From CAWDLX01 sp046728155 (GTDB taxonomy: Bacteria > Actinomycetota > Actinomycetes > Mycobacteriales > Micromonosporaceae), in NCBI GenBank assembly GCA_046728155.1, contig JBKPDY010000112.1:1-64000 (forward strand): a stretch of 64,000 nt of DNA, given 5' to 3'. Within the stretch, counting starts at the first letter, position 1. The number at the start of each line of letters is the position of its first letter. A model generated the notes under the pieces. That model was not told the DNA's origin. It was given only the letters and a program-made list of their open reading frames with translations, and ran no database searches. Below, in pieces: positions 46,377-55,629 of this stretch. Both the position numbers and the translations under genes were made by a program.

Positions 46377-46795
46377 ATCCGGACCAGGGTAACGATATGG
46401 AGCTTCCGCTGCCGCAGGCGTTACCCTGCGATCATCGACGTGCCGGTTCATGTTGTCGCCCGTAGCAGGGCCACGACGCGATGGCCTAGATCCACAATGG
46501 ACGGCTGAGCATTCGTCGGTTGGGGAGTCTGAGGTCCGCCACGGTGGACTCGGAATGACCCAACCGCCCGCAACCGGCGGGCGCGGCAAGCTCGACCACC
46601 CCGGCCCCGACCGCACCCGCCCTCGTCAGCTCCGGGAGGGCGGGGTATGCCTCATCTGTGCGCTCTGCGACCGGCAGAAGATTCCATCCTGTCGGGTCCG
46701 GGCGCGTGGGCGCCCTTCGCATTGGCGTCGGGCGTAGGCTTCGCTCTGGTTGCTCGTGCGTGGTGTTGATCACGCGTCCGCGTAAGGAGATCGCT
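46377..46795. other. divergent intergenic region
   Basis: 419 bases between the TIGR03089 gene and the glycosyltransferase gene, expected to hold both promoters. It contains a 9-bp inverted repeat near the TIGR03089 start. I see no RNA gene or convincing ORF in the remainder. Confidence 0.4.
46386..46427. promoter_or_regulatory. 9-bp inverted repeat upstream of TIGR03089 gene
   Basis: AGGGTAACG (46386-46394) and CGTTACCCT (46419-46427) are perfect reverse complements 24 bases apart, beginning 10 bases upstream of the ATG. A second short repeat, CGCAGG/CCTGCG, nests inside the right arm. A regulator site or mRNA leader structure is possible. Confidence 0.3.
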
Positions 46796-47965
46796 GTGAC
46801 CACCGGTGAGATGCCCCGGGTGCTGGTTGACGCCACGAGTGTGCCGGCCGACCGCGGGGGCGTCGGCCGGTACGTGGACGGTCTGCTGGGCGCACTCGCT
46901 CTGCGTGACGACGTCGACCTGGTCGTGGTCTGCCAGCGTACGGACAGTGACCGCTACGAACAACAGCTGCCACGGGCACGTGTCATCGCGGCACCGGCCG
47001 CAGTCAGCCACCGACCCGCCCGGCTGGCGTGGGAGCAGACCGGCCTGCCGCTACTGGCTCAGCAACTGGGCGCGAAGGTGCTGCACTCGCCGTTCTACAC
47101 GTGCCCGCTGCGCGCGGCTTGCCCAGTTACGGTCACGGTTCACGATGCGACCTTCTTCACCGAACCGGAACATTATGAGAAGTCGAGACGGACGTTCTTC
47201 CGGTCGGCGATCAAGACCTCCCTCCGCCGGGCCGAACGTGTCATCGTCCCCAGCAAGGCCACGCGTGATGAGCTGATCCGCCTGCTCGACGCCGATCCGA
47301 CCAGGCTGGACGTGGCCTACCACGGCGTGGATCCGGCGGCGTTTCACGCCCCAACCGCGGACGAAAGGGCCCGGGTGCGGGCCCGTCTGGGCCTGGGGGA
47401 CTCGTCGTATGTGGCCTTCCTGGGAGCGAAGGAACCGCGCAAGAACGTGCCGAACCTGATCCGTGGCTGGGCCGACGCTGTGCGCGACCGTCCGCGGCCG
47501 CCGGCGCTGGTGATCGCCGGCGGACAAGGTCACGACGATGAGATCGACCAGGCCGTGGCTGGTGTCCCCTCCCACCTGCGCTTACTGCGCCCTGGTTACC
47601 TCCGGTTCGCCGATCTGCCCGGCTACCTCGGTGGTGCCCTGGTAGCGGCATATCCGTCCTATGGCGAGGGCTTCGGCCTTCCGGTGCTCGAAGCGATGGC
47701 ATGCGGCGCACCCGTGCTGACCACGCCGCGGCTGTCCCTGCCCGAGGTCGGCGGCGAAGCCGTCGCCTACACCGGGCCGGAACCCGACGACATCGCACGT
47801 GAACTGGGCAGCCTGCTCGATGACGAGCCGCGCAGGCTTGCCCTGGCGGGCGCCGGACTGGCCCGGGCAAAGGAGTTCACCTGGGACTCCAGCGCCGAGG
47901 TGCACCTGAGCTCCTGGGCCCGAGCGGTGGCCGCCCAGGCTAGGACCGCCGCCGTCCAGGCGTGA
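46796..47965 (+). CDS. GT4-type glycosyltransferase
   Basis: 389 aa from GTG 46796, with AAGGAG upstream. GT-B fold: N-terminal VLVDATSVPADRGGVGRYV, central LGAKEPRKNVPNLIRGW and the nucleotide-sugar site PSYGEGFGLPVLEAMACGAP (EX7E pattern). Cytoplasmic, no membrane segment. With manC next (130 bases downstream) a mannosyltransferase using GDP-mannose is a reasonable inference, not proven. Confidence 0.85.
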   Translation: MTTGEMPRVLVDATSVPADRGGVGRYVDGLLGALALRDDVDLVVVCQRTDSDRYEQQLPRARVIAAPAAVSHRPARLAWEQTGLPLLAQQLGAKVLHSPFYTCPLRAACPVTVTVHDATFFTEPEHYEKSRRTFFRSAIKTSLRRAERVIVPSKATRDELIRLLDADPTRLDVAYHGVDPAAFHAPTADERARVRARLGLGDSSYVAFLGAKEPRKNVPNLIRGWADAVRDRPRPPALVIAGGQGHDDEIDQAVAGVPSHLRLLRPGYLRFADLPGYLGGALVAAYPSYGEGFGLPVLEAMACGAPVLTTPRLSLPEVGGEAVAYTGPEPDDIARELGSLLDDEPRRLALAGAGLARAKEFTWDSSAEVHLSSWARAVAAQARTAAVQA

Positions 47966-48019
47966 CCCCGCGCGGTAGTTCGCGTGTCACCCGGTCGAGG
48001 CGTCCGGCATGATGGCGTG

Positions 48020-48165
48020 ATGACCGAGCCGACAGCGAGTGAGCATCGCAGGGCCGCAGGCCCGAGGAGCGGAGCGAGCGCGGAGGCGAGGCGACATGAC
48101 CGAGCCGACAGCGAGTAAGCATCGCAGGGCCGCAGGCCCGAGGAGCGGAGCGAGCGCGGAGGCGA
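48020..48165 (+). repeat. two tandem start-codon repeat units ahead of manC
   Basis: Units begin at ATG 48020 and ATG 48096, 76 bases apart and nearly identical. Each opens ATGACCGAGCCGACAGCGAG, has a GC-rich middle with CAGGGCCGCAGGCCC, and ends GAGCGCGGAGGCGA. The ends match the purK/purE units, so this is a longer variant of the same family with a middle insert. Unit 1 encodes a 31-residue ORF that stops inside unit 2 (TAA); unit 2 supplies the manC start. Confidence 0.8.
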
Positions 48166-49286
48166 ACGGGATTACATGCGGCGAGCTGTACTCGGAGATC
48201 CACGCCGGCGGCAGCGGCACCCGCCTCTGGCCGCTGTCCCGGGCGGGACATCCCAAGTTCCTGCATGCCCTCACCGGTTCGCCGTCATCGCTGTTGCAGG
48301 CGACGATGGCTCGGGTCACGCCACTCACTCCACCTGAGCGGACATTCGTGGTGACCGGCGCGGCGCATGCCGCCGCCGTGGCGCGTCAGCTCCCCTCGTT
48401 GCCCGAGGAGAACCTGCTGGTCGAGCCGTCCCCACGCGACTCGTGCCCGGCGATCGGACTCGCTGCCGTCGTCATCGCGCGGCGCGATCCGCTCGCCGTC
48501 ATGGGGTCGTACGCGGCGGACCACCTTATCCGCGACCAGGCCGGCTTCGAGCAAGCCATCCGGGCGGCGGTGGTCGGAGCCCGGGAGGGGAAGTTGATGA
48601 CCGTCGGGATCACCCCGACCCACCCCGAGACCGGCTACGGGTACCTGCAATGCGCAGGTGCGACCGGGGATATCCGTACAGTGGTTGAGTTCAAGGAGAA
48701 GCCGCCAGCCGAGGTCGCGGAGGCATATGTCGCCTCCGGCCGGTACCTGTGGAACGCGGGCATGTTCATCTGGCGCGTCGACACGTTCCTCAGCGAGTTG
48801 GAGCGCCAGCAACCGGCCATGTTCGAGGGGCTCACCCTGATCGCTCAGGCCTGGGGGACCCCGGAACAGGATCGGGTACTCGGCGAGGTGTGGCCTCTGC
48901 TGCCGAAGATTTCGGTCGACCACGCCGTGATGGAGGGCGCGGCGGCCGTCGGTCGGGTGGCCACCGTACCTGGCACGTTCGGCTGGACCGATGTGGGCGA
49001 CTTCGACACGCTCGCAACCGTGCTGGCCGGCCCGGACGGTCTGGGGGCCGACGGGATGGGAAATGTCGTGGTCAATGACGCGAGCGAGGCGCCCGTACTG
49101 ATGCTGGAGACGACCAACTCGGTCGTCGTATCCCACGCACAGCGGCTGGTAGCAATGTTGGGCGTCGAGGACGTGATCGTCGTGGATACGCCGGACGCGG
49201 TCCTCGTATGCGGTCGCGACCGTGCGCAGAAGCTCAAGTCCGTCGTGGACGAAATCAAGAGCCGGGGCGACGGCGGGTATCTGTGA
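48096..49286 (+). CDS. manC: mannose-1-phosphate guanylyltransferase
   Basis: 396 aa from ATG 48096. Nucleotidyltransferase fold with AGGSGTRLWPLSRAGHPKF (G-G-x-G-T-R-L and K) starting near residue 38; relatives begin only about six residues before this motif, so about 30 N-terminal residues (TEPTASKHRRAAG and on) come from the repeat unit. No better start exists closer in: nearby in-frame GTG/ATG codons are absent. Other motifs: SYAADHLI, PTHPETGYGYL, VVEFKEKP, LWNAGMFIWR, FGWTDVGDFD. Makes GDP-mannose for glycolipids and glycans. Equivalent to Rv3264c near fbiAB. Confidence 0.9.
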   Translation: MTEPTASKHRRAAGPRSGASAEANGITCGELYSEIHAGGSGTRLWPLSRAGHPKFLHALTGSPSSLLQATMARVTPLTPPERTFVVTGAAHAAAVARQLPSLPEENLLVEPSPRDSCPAIGLAAVVIARRDPLAVMGSYAADHLIRDQAGFEQAIRAAVVGAREGKLMTVGITPTHPETGYGYLQCAGATGDIRTVVEFKEKPPAEVAEAYVASGRYLWNAGMFIWRVDTFLSELERQQPAMFEGLTLIAQAWGTPEQDRVLGEVWPLLPKISVDHAVMEGAAAVGRVATVPGTFGWTDVGDFDTLATVLAGPDGLGADGMGNVVVNDASEAPVLMLETTNSVVVSHAQRLVAMLGVEDVIVVDTPDAVLVCGRDRAQKLKSVVDEIKSRGDGGYL

Positions 49287-49301
49287 GTCGCCGCAACGTC
49301 A

Positions 49302-50336
49302 TCACGGTCGGCCGACCGCGAGCAGCCCCGCGCCAGGCACCCATACGGTGGCCAGACCGTCCGCGGCCAGGGCGCATCGGACCCGATGCAGATCGGCTCC
49401 GAGCCGGACGGCATCGGCGGCCAGGTCAACTGCGGGTGGCCGGATCACGTAAGCGGTGCCGGGCGGCGCCGAATCACCCGCCGGTTCGACCGTCATCGCG
49501 GGGGTGACGGCGGAGACGGCCCGCAGGACGATCGCGGGGTCGATCGGCTCAGCGTCGAGGGCAAACGCCGGTGCATCGCTCAAGGCCGCGGCCGCGCGCA
49601 GTCCTTCCTCCCTCGCTTCCGCGGTCCCCAACGAGAACAGGTCGGAGTCCGCGTCGCGGATGAGCGTCACCGCCCCGTCGTCGTCGGGTGGACCGGTGTA
49701 GCCGCGGATCACCGCGACCGGGATCTGCTCGCGCTTACCCTTGACCAGGTCGGCAGCGGCGGCAAGCTCGTCAGCGACGGCCATCTGGGTGACGTGCAGC
49801 TGGTTTCCGTACAGGTCGATCTCGCCCCGATGATCGCGGATGGCGGCTATTCCGGCGGCGCCGAGGGCCACGTCGGTGAGGCCGTTGCGCCACGGCCGGC
49901 CCATCGTATCGGAGATGATCACCGCTAGGTCGAGGTCGAACCGATCCTTCAGCGCCGTGCGCAACGACCGGGCCGACGCGTCCGGATCCTTGGGCAGCAG
50001 GACCAGGCGGTTCCGGTCCACATTGGACGCATCGACACCGGCCGACGCCATGACGAAGCCGTGGTGGGTTTGCACGATCCGGGTGTGTCCGCGGCGTGCC
50101 ACAGTCCGCGCGGTCTGTGCCGTCAGGATCTCCTCGCGGGCCGCCTCCCGCTCCGGTCCATCGGCCGGCACGTCGACGAGCTGCCCCTCCGCCTTGGAAA
50201 CGATCTTGCTCGTGACGACGAGGATGTCACCGTCGCGCAGCCAGGGTGCTGCCCGCGTGATCATCTCCGCGAGGTCTGCGCCCGGCGTGACCTCGCCCAT
50301 TCCGGGCACAGGAAAGATCTCCACCGGCTCAGCCAT
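49302..50336 (-). CDS. fbiB: coenzyme F420-0:L-glutamate ligase, short FbiB
   Basis: 344 aa from ATG 50336. CofE domain that adds glutamates to F420-0: FPVPGMGEVTPGADL, GDILVVTSKIVSKAEG, SDTMGRPWRNGLTDVALG and DELAAAADLVKGK. Mycobacterial FbiB is about 448 aa, with a C-terminal FMN-binding nitroreductase-like domain; here only about 100 residues of Ala/Val-rich sequence follow the ligase and no nitroreductase signature is visible. The start overlaps the fbiA stop by eight bases, so the two are translationally coupled. Convergent with manC. Confidence 0.92.
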   Translation of the reverse strand: MAEPVEIFPVPGMGEVTPGADLAEMITRAAPWLRDGDILVVTSKIVSKAEGQLVDVPADGPEREAAREEILTAQTARTVARRGHTRIVQTHHGFVMASAGVDASNVDRNRLVLLPKDPDASARSLRTALKDRFDLDLAVIISDTMGRPWRNGLTDVALGAAGIAAIRDHRGEIDLYGNQLHVTQMAVADELAAAADLVKGKREQIPVAVIRGYTGPPDDDGAVTLIRDADSDLFSLGTAEAREEGLRAAAALSDAPAFALDAEPIDPAIVLRAVSAVTPAMTVEPAGDSAPPGTAYVIRPPAVDLAADAVRLGADLHRVRCALAADGLATVWVPGAGLLAVGRP

Positions 50337-51288
50337 GATTGGCCCCCCGCACCGCGGCCTCCACCATCGCCTCCGTCGCCGCCTCGTCGGTCATCCACAG
50401 TGGAGCAGGGCGCACCACGACTCCGGGCACCTCGGTCCCGCCGTCGGTGGGATCGACCAGCCAGGCGTCCAGCAGGCCACCGCTGGATCGGGCGCCATAG
50501 AGCTGGCCGACGCCGCCGGCGGTGCACTCCACGCCGATCGCCTCGAGGCAACGGTCCGCCATGCCGCGCACCGGCGACCCGGCGATGATCGGCGAGACCC
50601 CGACCACCGGTGCCGACGCGGCGGTGATGGCGGCCCGCAGCCCGTCGATGGCCAGGATCGGCCCGATGCTCACCACCGGGTTGCTCGGCGCCACCATCAC
50701 CACATCGGCCTCGGCCAGGGCGTCGATGACCCCCTCGGCGGGCTTGGCTGACTCCGCGCCGACACAGACGAAGCGCTTCGCCGTAAGGAGTCCGTGATGG
50801 CGGACCCACCACTCCTGGAAATGGATCGCCCGCTCACCGCCGTCGGGGAGGTCGACCACGACATGGGTTTCGACCCGGTCGTCACTCGCGGGCAACAACC
50901 GGACGCCCGGTTGCCAGCGGCTGCACAACGCCTCGGTCACAGCGGAGAGCCGGTACCCCCCGTCCAGCATGCGGGTGCGCACCAGGTGCGTGGCGATGTC
51001 CCGATCGCCCAGGCCGAACCAGCTCGGCTCCGCGCCGTAGGCCGCCAGCTCCTCCTTCACCGTCCAGGTCTCATCGACCCGGCCCCAGCCTCGCTCCGGA
51101 TCCGCGCCGCCGCCGAGGGTGTACATCACGCTGTCCAGGTCGGGGCAGATGCGCAGCCCGTGCAGCGTCACGTCATCGCCGACATTGACGACCGCCGTGA
51201 CGGCCGCGTCGTGACGTCGGGACCAGGCGCGGACGCCAATGAGAAAGCGAGCCCCACCGATGCCGCCGGCGAGCACCACGATCCGCAT
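50329..51288 (-). CDS. fbiA: 2-phospho-L-lactate/PEP transferase (F420 synthesis)
   Basis: 319 aa from ATG 51288, where FbiA proteins normally begin (MRIVVLAGGIGGARF), with AAGGA eight bases upstream; ATG 51297 is the alternative. CofD family: transfers the phospho-lactyl or enolpyruvyl moiety from its GDP adduct to Fo, giving F420-0 or dehydro-F420-0. Motifs: GGIGGARF, NVGDDVTLHGLRICPDLDS in part, LGDRDIATHLVRT, and APSNPVVSIGPILA. First gene of fbiAB, divergent from a membrane-protein/fbiC operon. Confidence 0.93.
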   Translation of the reverse strand: MRIVVLAGGIGGARFLIGVRAWSRRHDAAVTAVVNVGDDVTLHGLRICPDLDSVMYTLGGGADPERGWGRVDETWTVKEELAAYGAEPSWFGLGDRDIATHLVRTRMLDGGYRLSAVTEALCSRWQPGVRLLPASDDRVETHVVVDLPDGGERAIHFQEWWVRHHGLLTAKRFVCVGAESAKPAEGVIDALAEADVVMVAPSNPVVSIGPILAIDGLRAAITAASAPVVGVSPIIAGSPVRGMADRCLEAIGVECTAGGVGQLYGARSSGGLLDAWLVDPTDGGTEVPGVVVRPAPLWMTDEAATEAMVEAAVRGANHG

Positions 51289-51351
51289 GGCGTCCATCCT
51301 TACTGTGCCGTCGATAGCGCACACTCGCGGGGTTGGCACTAGGCTTTCACC

Positions 51352-52188
51352 GTGACGCTCCAGCCTCCCCGGTATCCGGATATGTCGAGCCCCGGCACCG
51401 CCGTTGGGGATTCCGGCGGGACGCCTGCCCGGCAGCTCACCGAGCCGATGCGCGAGCTGTGCGTATTCGCGTTGCTCGCTGGCAACGCCGTCTTTCTTCT
51501 CCTCGGCCTCACTCGCCTGCTCCTGGTCGTCGATGGCTGGGGAAGCCAGTTCGGCCCACGCAGTGTCAATGCCTTCCCGACCTTCGTCGGACCGGTCTCG
51601 CTAGCGCTACCGATGGCCGCAATGCTTCTCGCGACCCATATCTCGCCCATGGTCGCCCGGTCGCGGGCGGTCGTGCTGACCGTACTCGTCGAGTACGGGG
51701 TGAGCGCGCTGTTCGGGCTGATCACGTTCCTCGGTGCGTTCGCCCAAGGGCTCTTCTCCGCGCGGGCCACCGTCGAAGGCACCCTCGAGCGTGGCGTGTG
51801 GCTCGGCTTCCTGGTCGTGGCAGGTGCGGTTGCCCTACGGCTGCAACTCGGGCTCTTTCCCCGACCCCGGCGTCATCCCTACGCCGCCGGATACCTGCCT
51901 ACGACATACGGCCAGCCGTACCCCGGCCAGCCGGTATACCCGCACACGCATCCGCTTCAGCACGTGAATGGTGGATCACCGACGTCGATCGCCGACGACC
52001 CGTACGCGCAGGCGGCTACCTCGGGGTCCGGCTGGCCAGCCGTTCCTCCGCCGCCGATGCCGGCACCGATCGTGATCGATCCCGACCCGACCACACGCCT
52101 CGCTCTTCCGGTGCCGGTCACGGCAGAGCTGGGCGGTGACGCCACCCAGGTTGTGCGGGCGCCGGACGGACAGGTGGGCGGGGCGTAA
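51352..52188 (+). CDS. membrane protein with Pro-rich tail
   Basis: 278 aa from GTG 51352. Four transmembrane helices between about residues 33 and 165, then a 110-residue Pro/Tyr/Ala-rich cytoplasmic tail. No motif recognised. Ten bases upstream of fbiC, so cotranscription with it is likely, but nothing links it mechanistically to F420. Confidence 0.72.
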   Translation: MTLQPPRYPDMSSPGTAVGDSGGTPARQLTEPMRELCVFALLAGNAVFLLLGLTRLLLVVDGWGSQFGPRSVNAFPTFVGPVSLALPMAAMLLATHISPMVARSRAVVLTVLVEYGVSALFGLITFLGAFAQGLFSARATVEGTLERGVWLGFLVVAGAVALRLQLGLFPRPRRHPYAAGYLPTTYGQPYPGQPVYPHTHPLQHVNGGSPTSIADDPYAQAATSGSGWPAVPPPPMPAPIVIDPDPTTRLALPVPVTAELGGDATQVVRAPDGQVGGA

Positions 52189-52197
52189 GCTTCGCTG

Positions 52198-54744
52198 GTG
52201 TCAGCGGGTCTGTCCACGCCCAGCGCCGTACGGCGGGCTTTGCGTCGGGCGGCCGAGGGTCGGACCCTGGACGTCACCGAATCAGCGATCCTGTTGAGTG
52301 CGCGTGGCGACGCGTTGACCGAGCTGCTCCGCGCGGGCGCCGCGGTGCGCGATGCCGGGCTCGCGTCGGCCGGTCGACCGGGTGTCGTGACGCACTCGCG
52401 CAAGGTATTCATCCCGTTGACCAGGCTCTGCCGCGACCGGTGTCACTACTGCACGTTCGCTACGGTTCCCCACCGGTTGCCGGCGCCCTTCCTCGACCGC
52501 GACGAGGTGCTCGCGATCGCTCGGGCAGGCGCCGCCCAGGGTTGCAAGGAGGCGCTCTTCACTCTCGGCGATCGGCCCGAGGAGCGCTGGAGCCAGGCCC
52601 GACAATGGCTCGACCAGCGCGGGTATGCCTCTACAGTGGACTATCTGCGTGCGTCGGCGGTCGCCGTACTGGAGGAGACGGGCCTGCTGCCCCATCTCAA
52701 CCCCGGTATCCTCTCCTGGGCCGAGCTGCAGCGCCTCCGGCCGGTCGCGCCCAGCATGGGCATGATGCTGGAGACCACGTCGCGGCGCCTCTTCGAAACA
52801 CCGGGCGAGGCCCACTACGGTTCGCCCGACAAGGAACCCGCCGTGCGGGTGCGCGTGCTCGAGGACGCTGGCCGGGTAGGGGTCCCGTTCACCACCGGCA
52901 TCCTCATCGGTATCGGCGAGAACGCGCTTGAACGGGCCGAGTCGTTGCACGAGATCCGGCGGATCTCCCGCGAGTACGGTCACATCCAGGAGGTGATCGT
53001 CCAGAACTTCCGCGCGAAGCCCGACACCGCCATGCGGTCGACACCCGACGCCGACCTCTACGACCTCGCCGCCACGGTCGCCGTCGCCCGGCTCGTTCTC
53101 GGCCCGAGGGCACGCATCCAGGCGCCGCCGAACCTGCTCACCTCGGCCGGCGACGCCGGTGCGGCGGAGGTCGGCCTGCTCCTCGCCGCCGGTATCGACG
53201 ACTGGGGCGGTGTCTCCCCGATCACCCCGGACCATGTCAACCCCGAGCGCCCGTGGCCGCGGATACGGACGCTGGCTGCCCTCTCGGCCGAGGCCGGTTT
53301 CACTCTGCAGGAGCGGCTCACCCTCTACCCCGAGTACGTGCTGCGGTGGCTACGCGATGGTGCGCCCTGGGTCGATCCCCGGGTCGGCCCGCACGTACGG
53401 GCGTTGGCGGACCCGTCCACCGGCCTCGCCTCCAGGTCGGCCATGCCGTCGGGGCTGCCATGGCAGGAACCCGACGGCGGACTCGCCGACTCCGGTCGGA
53501 CCGATCTGCACGCCACCATCGACACCACCGGACGGACGCGCGACCGGCGCGAGGACTTCGACAGCGTCTACGGCGACTGGTCGCACGTGGCGGCCCACGC
53601 GAAGCGAACCGCGGCCGGTGCGGCAGAGCACCTCGACGCCGACGTACTCGCCGGCCTGCGGTTGGCGGCGAGCGACCCAGCCGCGCTGCTGGACCCGTTG
53701 CACGAGACGGTGGCGCTCGCGTTGTTCGGTGTGGACGGTCCAGCCTTGAGTTCCTTGGTACGCCTGGCCGACGACGCCCGACGCGACGCGGTCGGCGAGG
53801 ACGTGACGTACGTGGTGAACCGCAACATCAACTTCACCAACGTCTGCTACGTCGGGTGCCGCTTTTGCGCCTTCGCCCAGCGGGAGCGGGACGCCGACGC
53901 CTACCGCCTCTCCATCGAGCAGGTCGCCGAGCGGGCGGAGCAGGCGTGGGCGCTCGGCGCGACCGAGGTCTGCATGCAGGGCGGGATCGATCCGGCCCTG
54001 CCGGCGACCGGGTACGCCGATCTGGTCCGCGCGGTCAAGTCGCGCGTGCCCGGCATGCATGTTCACGCCTTCTCGCCGATGGAGATCGTCACGGGGGCGG
54101 CCAAGGCCGGAGTCTCCATCGCTGACTTCCTCGCCGAACTGCGCGACGCGGGCCTGGACACGATCCCAGGTACCGCCGCCGAGATCCTCGACGACGACGT
54201 CCGATGGGTCCTGACGAAGGGCAAGCTGCCGACGGCGACCTGGATCGAGGTGGTGACGACAGCACACTCGATGGGCATCAGGTCGAGCTCCACGATGATG
54301 TACGGGCACGTAGACCATCCACGGCAGTGGCTCGCGCACTTCAGGGTCCTCGCCGGTATCCAGGACCGTACAGGTGGCTTCACGGAGTTCGTCGCGCTCC
54401 CGTTCGTTCACCACAACGCCCCGATCTACCTCGCCGGCATCGCTCGACCCGGTCCCACCTGGCGGGAGAACCGGGTGGTCCACGCGATGGCCCGTTTGCT
54501 GTTGCATGGTCGGATCCCGAACATCCAATGCTCGTGGGTGAAGCTCGGCGACGCAGGCACGCTGGCGATGCTCGCCGGCGGCTGCAACGACCTGGGAGGC
54601 ACCCTGATGGAGGAGACCATTTCGCGGATGGCCGGCTCCGAGCACGGCTCGGCGCGTACCGTGGCGGAGCTCGAATCTCTCGCTACCGCGGCCGGCCGGC
54701 CGGCGCGACAGCGCAGCACCACCTACGCGGTCATCTCTCCGTAG
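52198..54744 (+). CDS. fbiC: 7,8-didemethyl-8-hydroxy-5-deazariboflavin (Fo) synthase, CofG-CofH fusion
   Basis: 848 aa from GTG 52198. Two radical-SAM domains in one chain, as in actinobacterial FbiC: CofG-type cluster Cys78/Cys82/Cys85 (CRDRCHYC) and CofH-type Cys550/Cys554/Cys557 (CYVGCRFC). It builds the deazaflavin Fo from tyrosine and the ribityl-diaminouracil precursor. Length agrees with the M. tuberculosis enzyme (about 856 aa). Adjacent to the membrane-protein gene and 900 bases from fbiA, so Fo production and tail addition are encoded together. Confidence 0.96.
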   Translation: MSAGLSTPSAVRRALRRAAEGRTLDVTESAILLSARGDALTELLRAGAAVRDAGLASAGRPGVVTHSRKVFIPLTRLCRDRCHYCTFATVPHRLPAPFLDRDEVLAIARAGAAQGCKEALFTLGDRPEERWSQARQWLDQRGYASTVDYLRASAVAVLEETGLLPHLNPGILSWAELQRLRPVAPSMGMMLETTSRRLFETPGEAHYGSPDKEPAVRVRVLEDAGRVGVPFTTGILIGIGENALERAESLHEIRRISREYGHIQEVIVQNFRAKPDTAMRSTPDADLYDLAATVAVARLVLGPRARIQAPPNLLTSAGDAGAAEVGLLLAAGIDDWGGVSPITPDHVNPERPWPRIRTLAALSAEAGFTLQERLTLYPEYVLRWLRDGAPWVDPRVGPHVRALADPSTGLASRSAMPSGLPWQEPDGGLADSGRTDLHATIDTTGRTRDRREDFDSVYGDWSHVAAHAKRTAAGAAEHLDADVLAGLRLAASDPAALLDPLHETVALALFGVDGPALSSLVRLADDARRDAVGEDVTYVVNRNINFTNVCYVGCRFCAFAQRERDADAYRLSIEQVAERAEQAWALGATEVCMQGGIDPALPATGYADLVRAVKSRVPGMHVHAFSPMEIVTGAAKAGVSIADFLAELRDAGLDTIPGTAAEILDDDVRWVLTKGKLPTATWIEVVTTAHSMGIRSSSTMMYGHVDHPRQWLAHFRVLAGIQDRTGGFTEFVALPFVHHNAPIYLAGIARPGPTWRENRVVHAMARLLLHGRIPNIQCSWVKLGDAGTLAMLAGGCNDLGGTLMEETISRMAGSEHGSARTVAELESLATAAGRPARQRSTTYAVISP

Positions 54745-54785
54745 CGGCCTTAGCGAGCGGACTTTAGCGGGTTCGAGGAGGCACG

Positions 54786-55619
54786 GTGACCGAAGAGACG
54801 ACGGCGTTCGTGTTGGGCGGCGGCGGGCTGCTCGGCTCGACCGAGGTGGGCATGCTGGCCGCCCTCGCCGACTGCGGTGTCTTGCCCGACCTCGTCCTCG
54901 GGACCTCGATCGGGGCCATCAACGGCGTCTTCGTCGCCGCCGATCCGGCCGGCGCTGCCGCCCGGCTCGAGCAGGTCTGGCGTTCGCCCGAGATCCGCAC
55001 AGCCTTTCGCGGTTCGCTGTTCGGCCGGATCAACACCCTGGCCCGGTCGGGGACCCACCTGCACGAGAGCGCACCCTTGCGGCGGCTGATCGAGCAGTAT
55101 CTGCCGGTGCGGGACTTCGCCGAGCTGCCTGTGCCGTTCCAATGTGTGGCAGCGAACATCGAGCGGGCCGCGGCCCATTGGTTCCATAGTGGACCAATTG
55201 TTCCGGCTGTCATGGCCTCCGCCGCGGTACCCGGGCTTCTGCCACCCGTACGAATCGACGGGAATCACTTCTTCGACGGCGGACTGGTACACAGCATCCC
55301 GGTCGGACGGGCTGTCCGCCTGGGTGCGCGACGTATCTTCGTCCTGCACGTCGGGCGCATCGAGCAAGCGCTCCGACCTCCGCGCTGGCCGTGGGAGGTC
55401 GGCCTGGTTGCGTTCGAGATCGCCCGTAGGCACCGGTTCATGGAGGAGATGGCGACCCTGCCGGAGGACGTGACCGTCCACGTCCTGCCCACCGGCGGCA
55501 ACGGTCGCCGGACCGATCTTTCCCAGCTACGCTACCGGGACCACTCGCGGGTCGAGGCGTACCTCGACCAGGCCCGCGCCGCGACCACTGCCTACCTGTC
55601 CGCTCGCCTGGTGACGTGA
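54786..55619 (+). CDS. patatin-like phospholipase
   Basis: 277 aa from GTG 54786, with GAGGAGG upstream. Ser/Asp dyad hydrolase: oxyanion loop LGGGGLLGS, nucleophile Ser41 in GTSIGA, and Asp164 in FFDGGLV. No signal peptide, so cytoplasmic or membrane-surface lipolysis. It is ten bases ahead of an acyltransferase gene; the pair could remodel phospholipid acyl chains. Confidence 0.88.
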   Translation: MTEETTAFVLGGGGLLGSTEVGMLAALADCGVLPDLVLGTSIGAINGVFVAADPAGAAARLEQVWRSPEIRTAFRGSLFGRINTLARSGTHLHESAPLRRLIEQYLPVRDFAELPVPFQCVAANIERAAAHWFHSGPIVPAVMASAAVPGLLPPVRIDGNHFFDGGLVHSIPVGRAVRLGARRIFVLHVGRIEQALRPPRWPWEVGLVAFEIARRHRFMEEMATLPEDVTVHVLPTGGNGRRTDLSQLRYRDHSRVEAYLDQARAATTAYLSARLVT

Positions 55620-55629
55620 AGGGCTCGCC

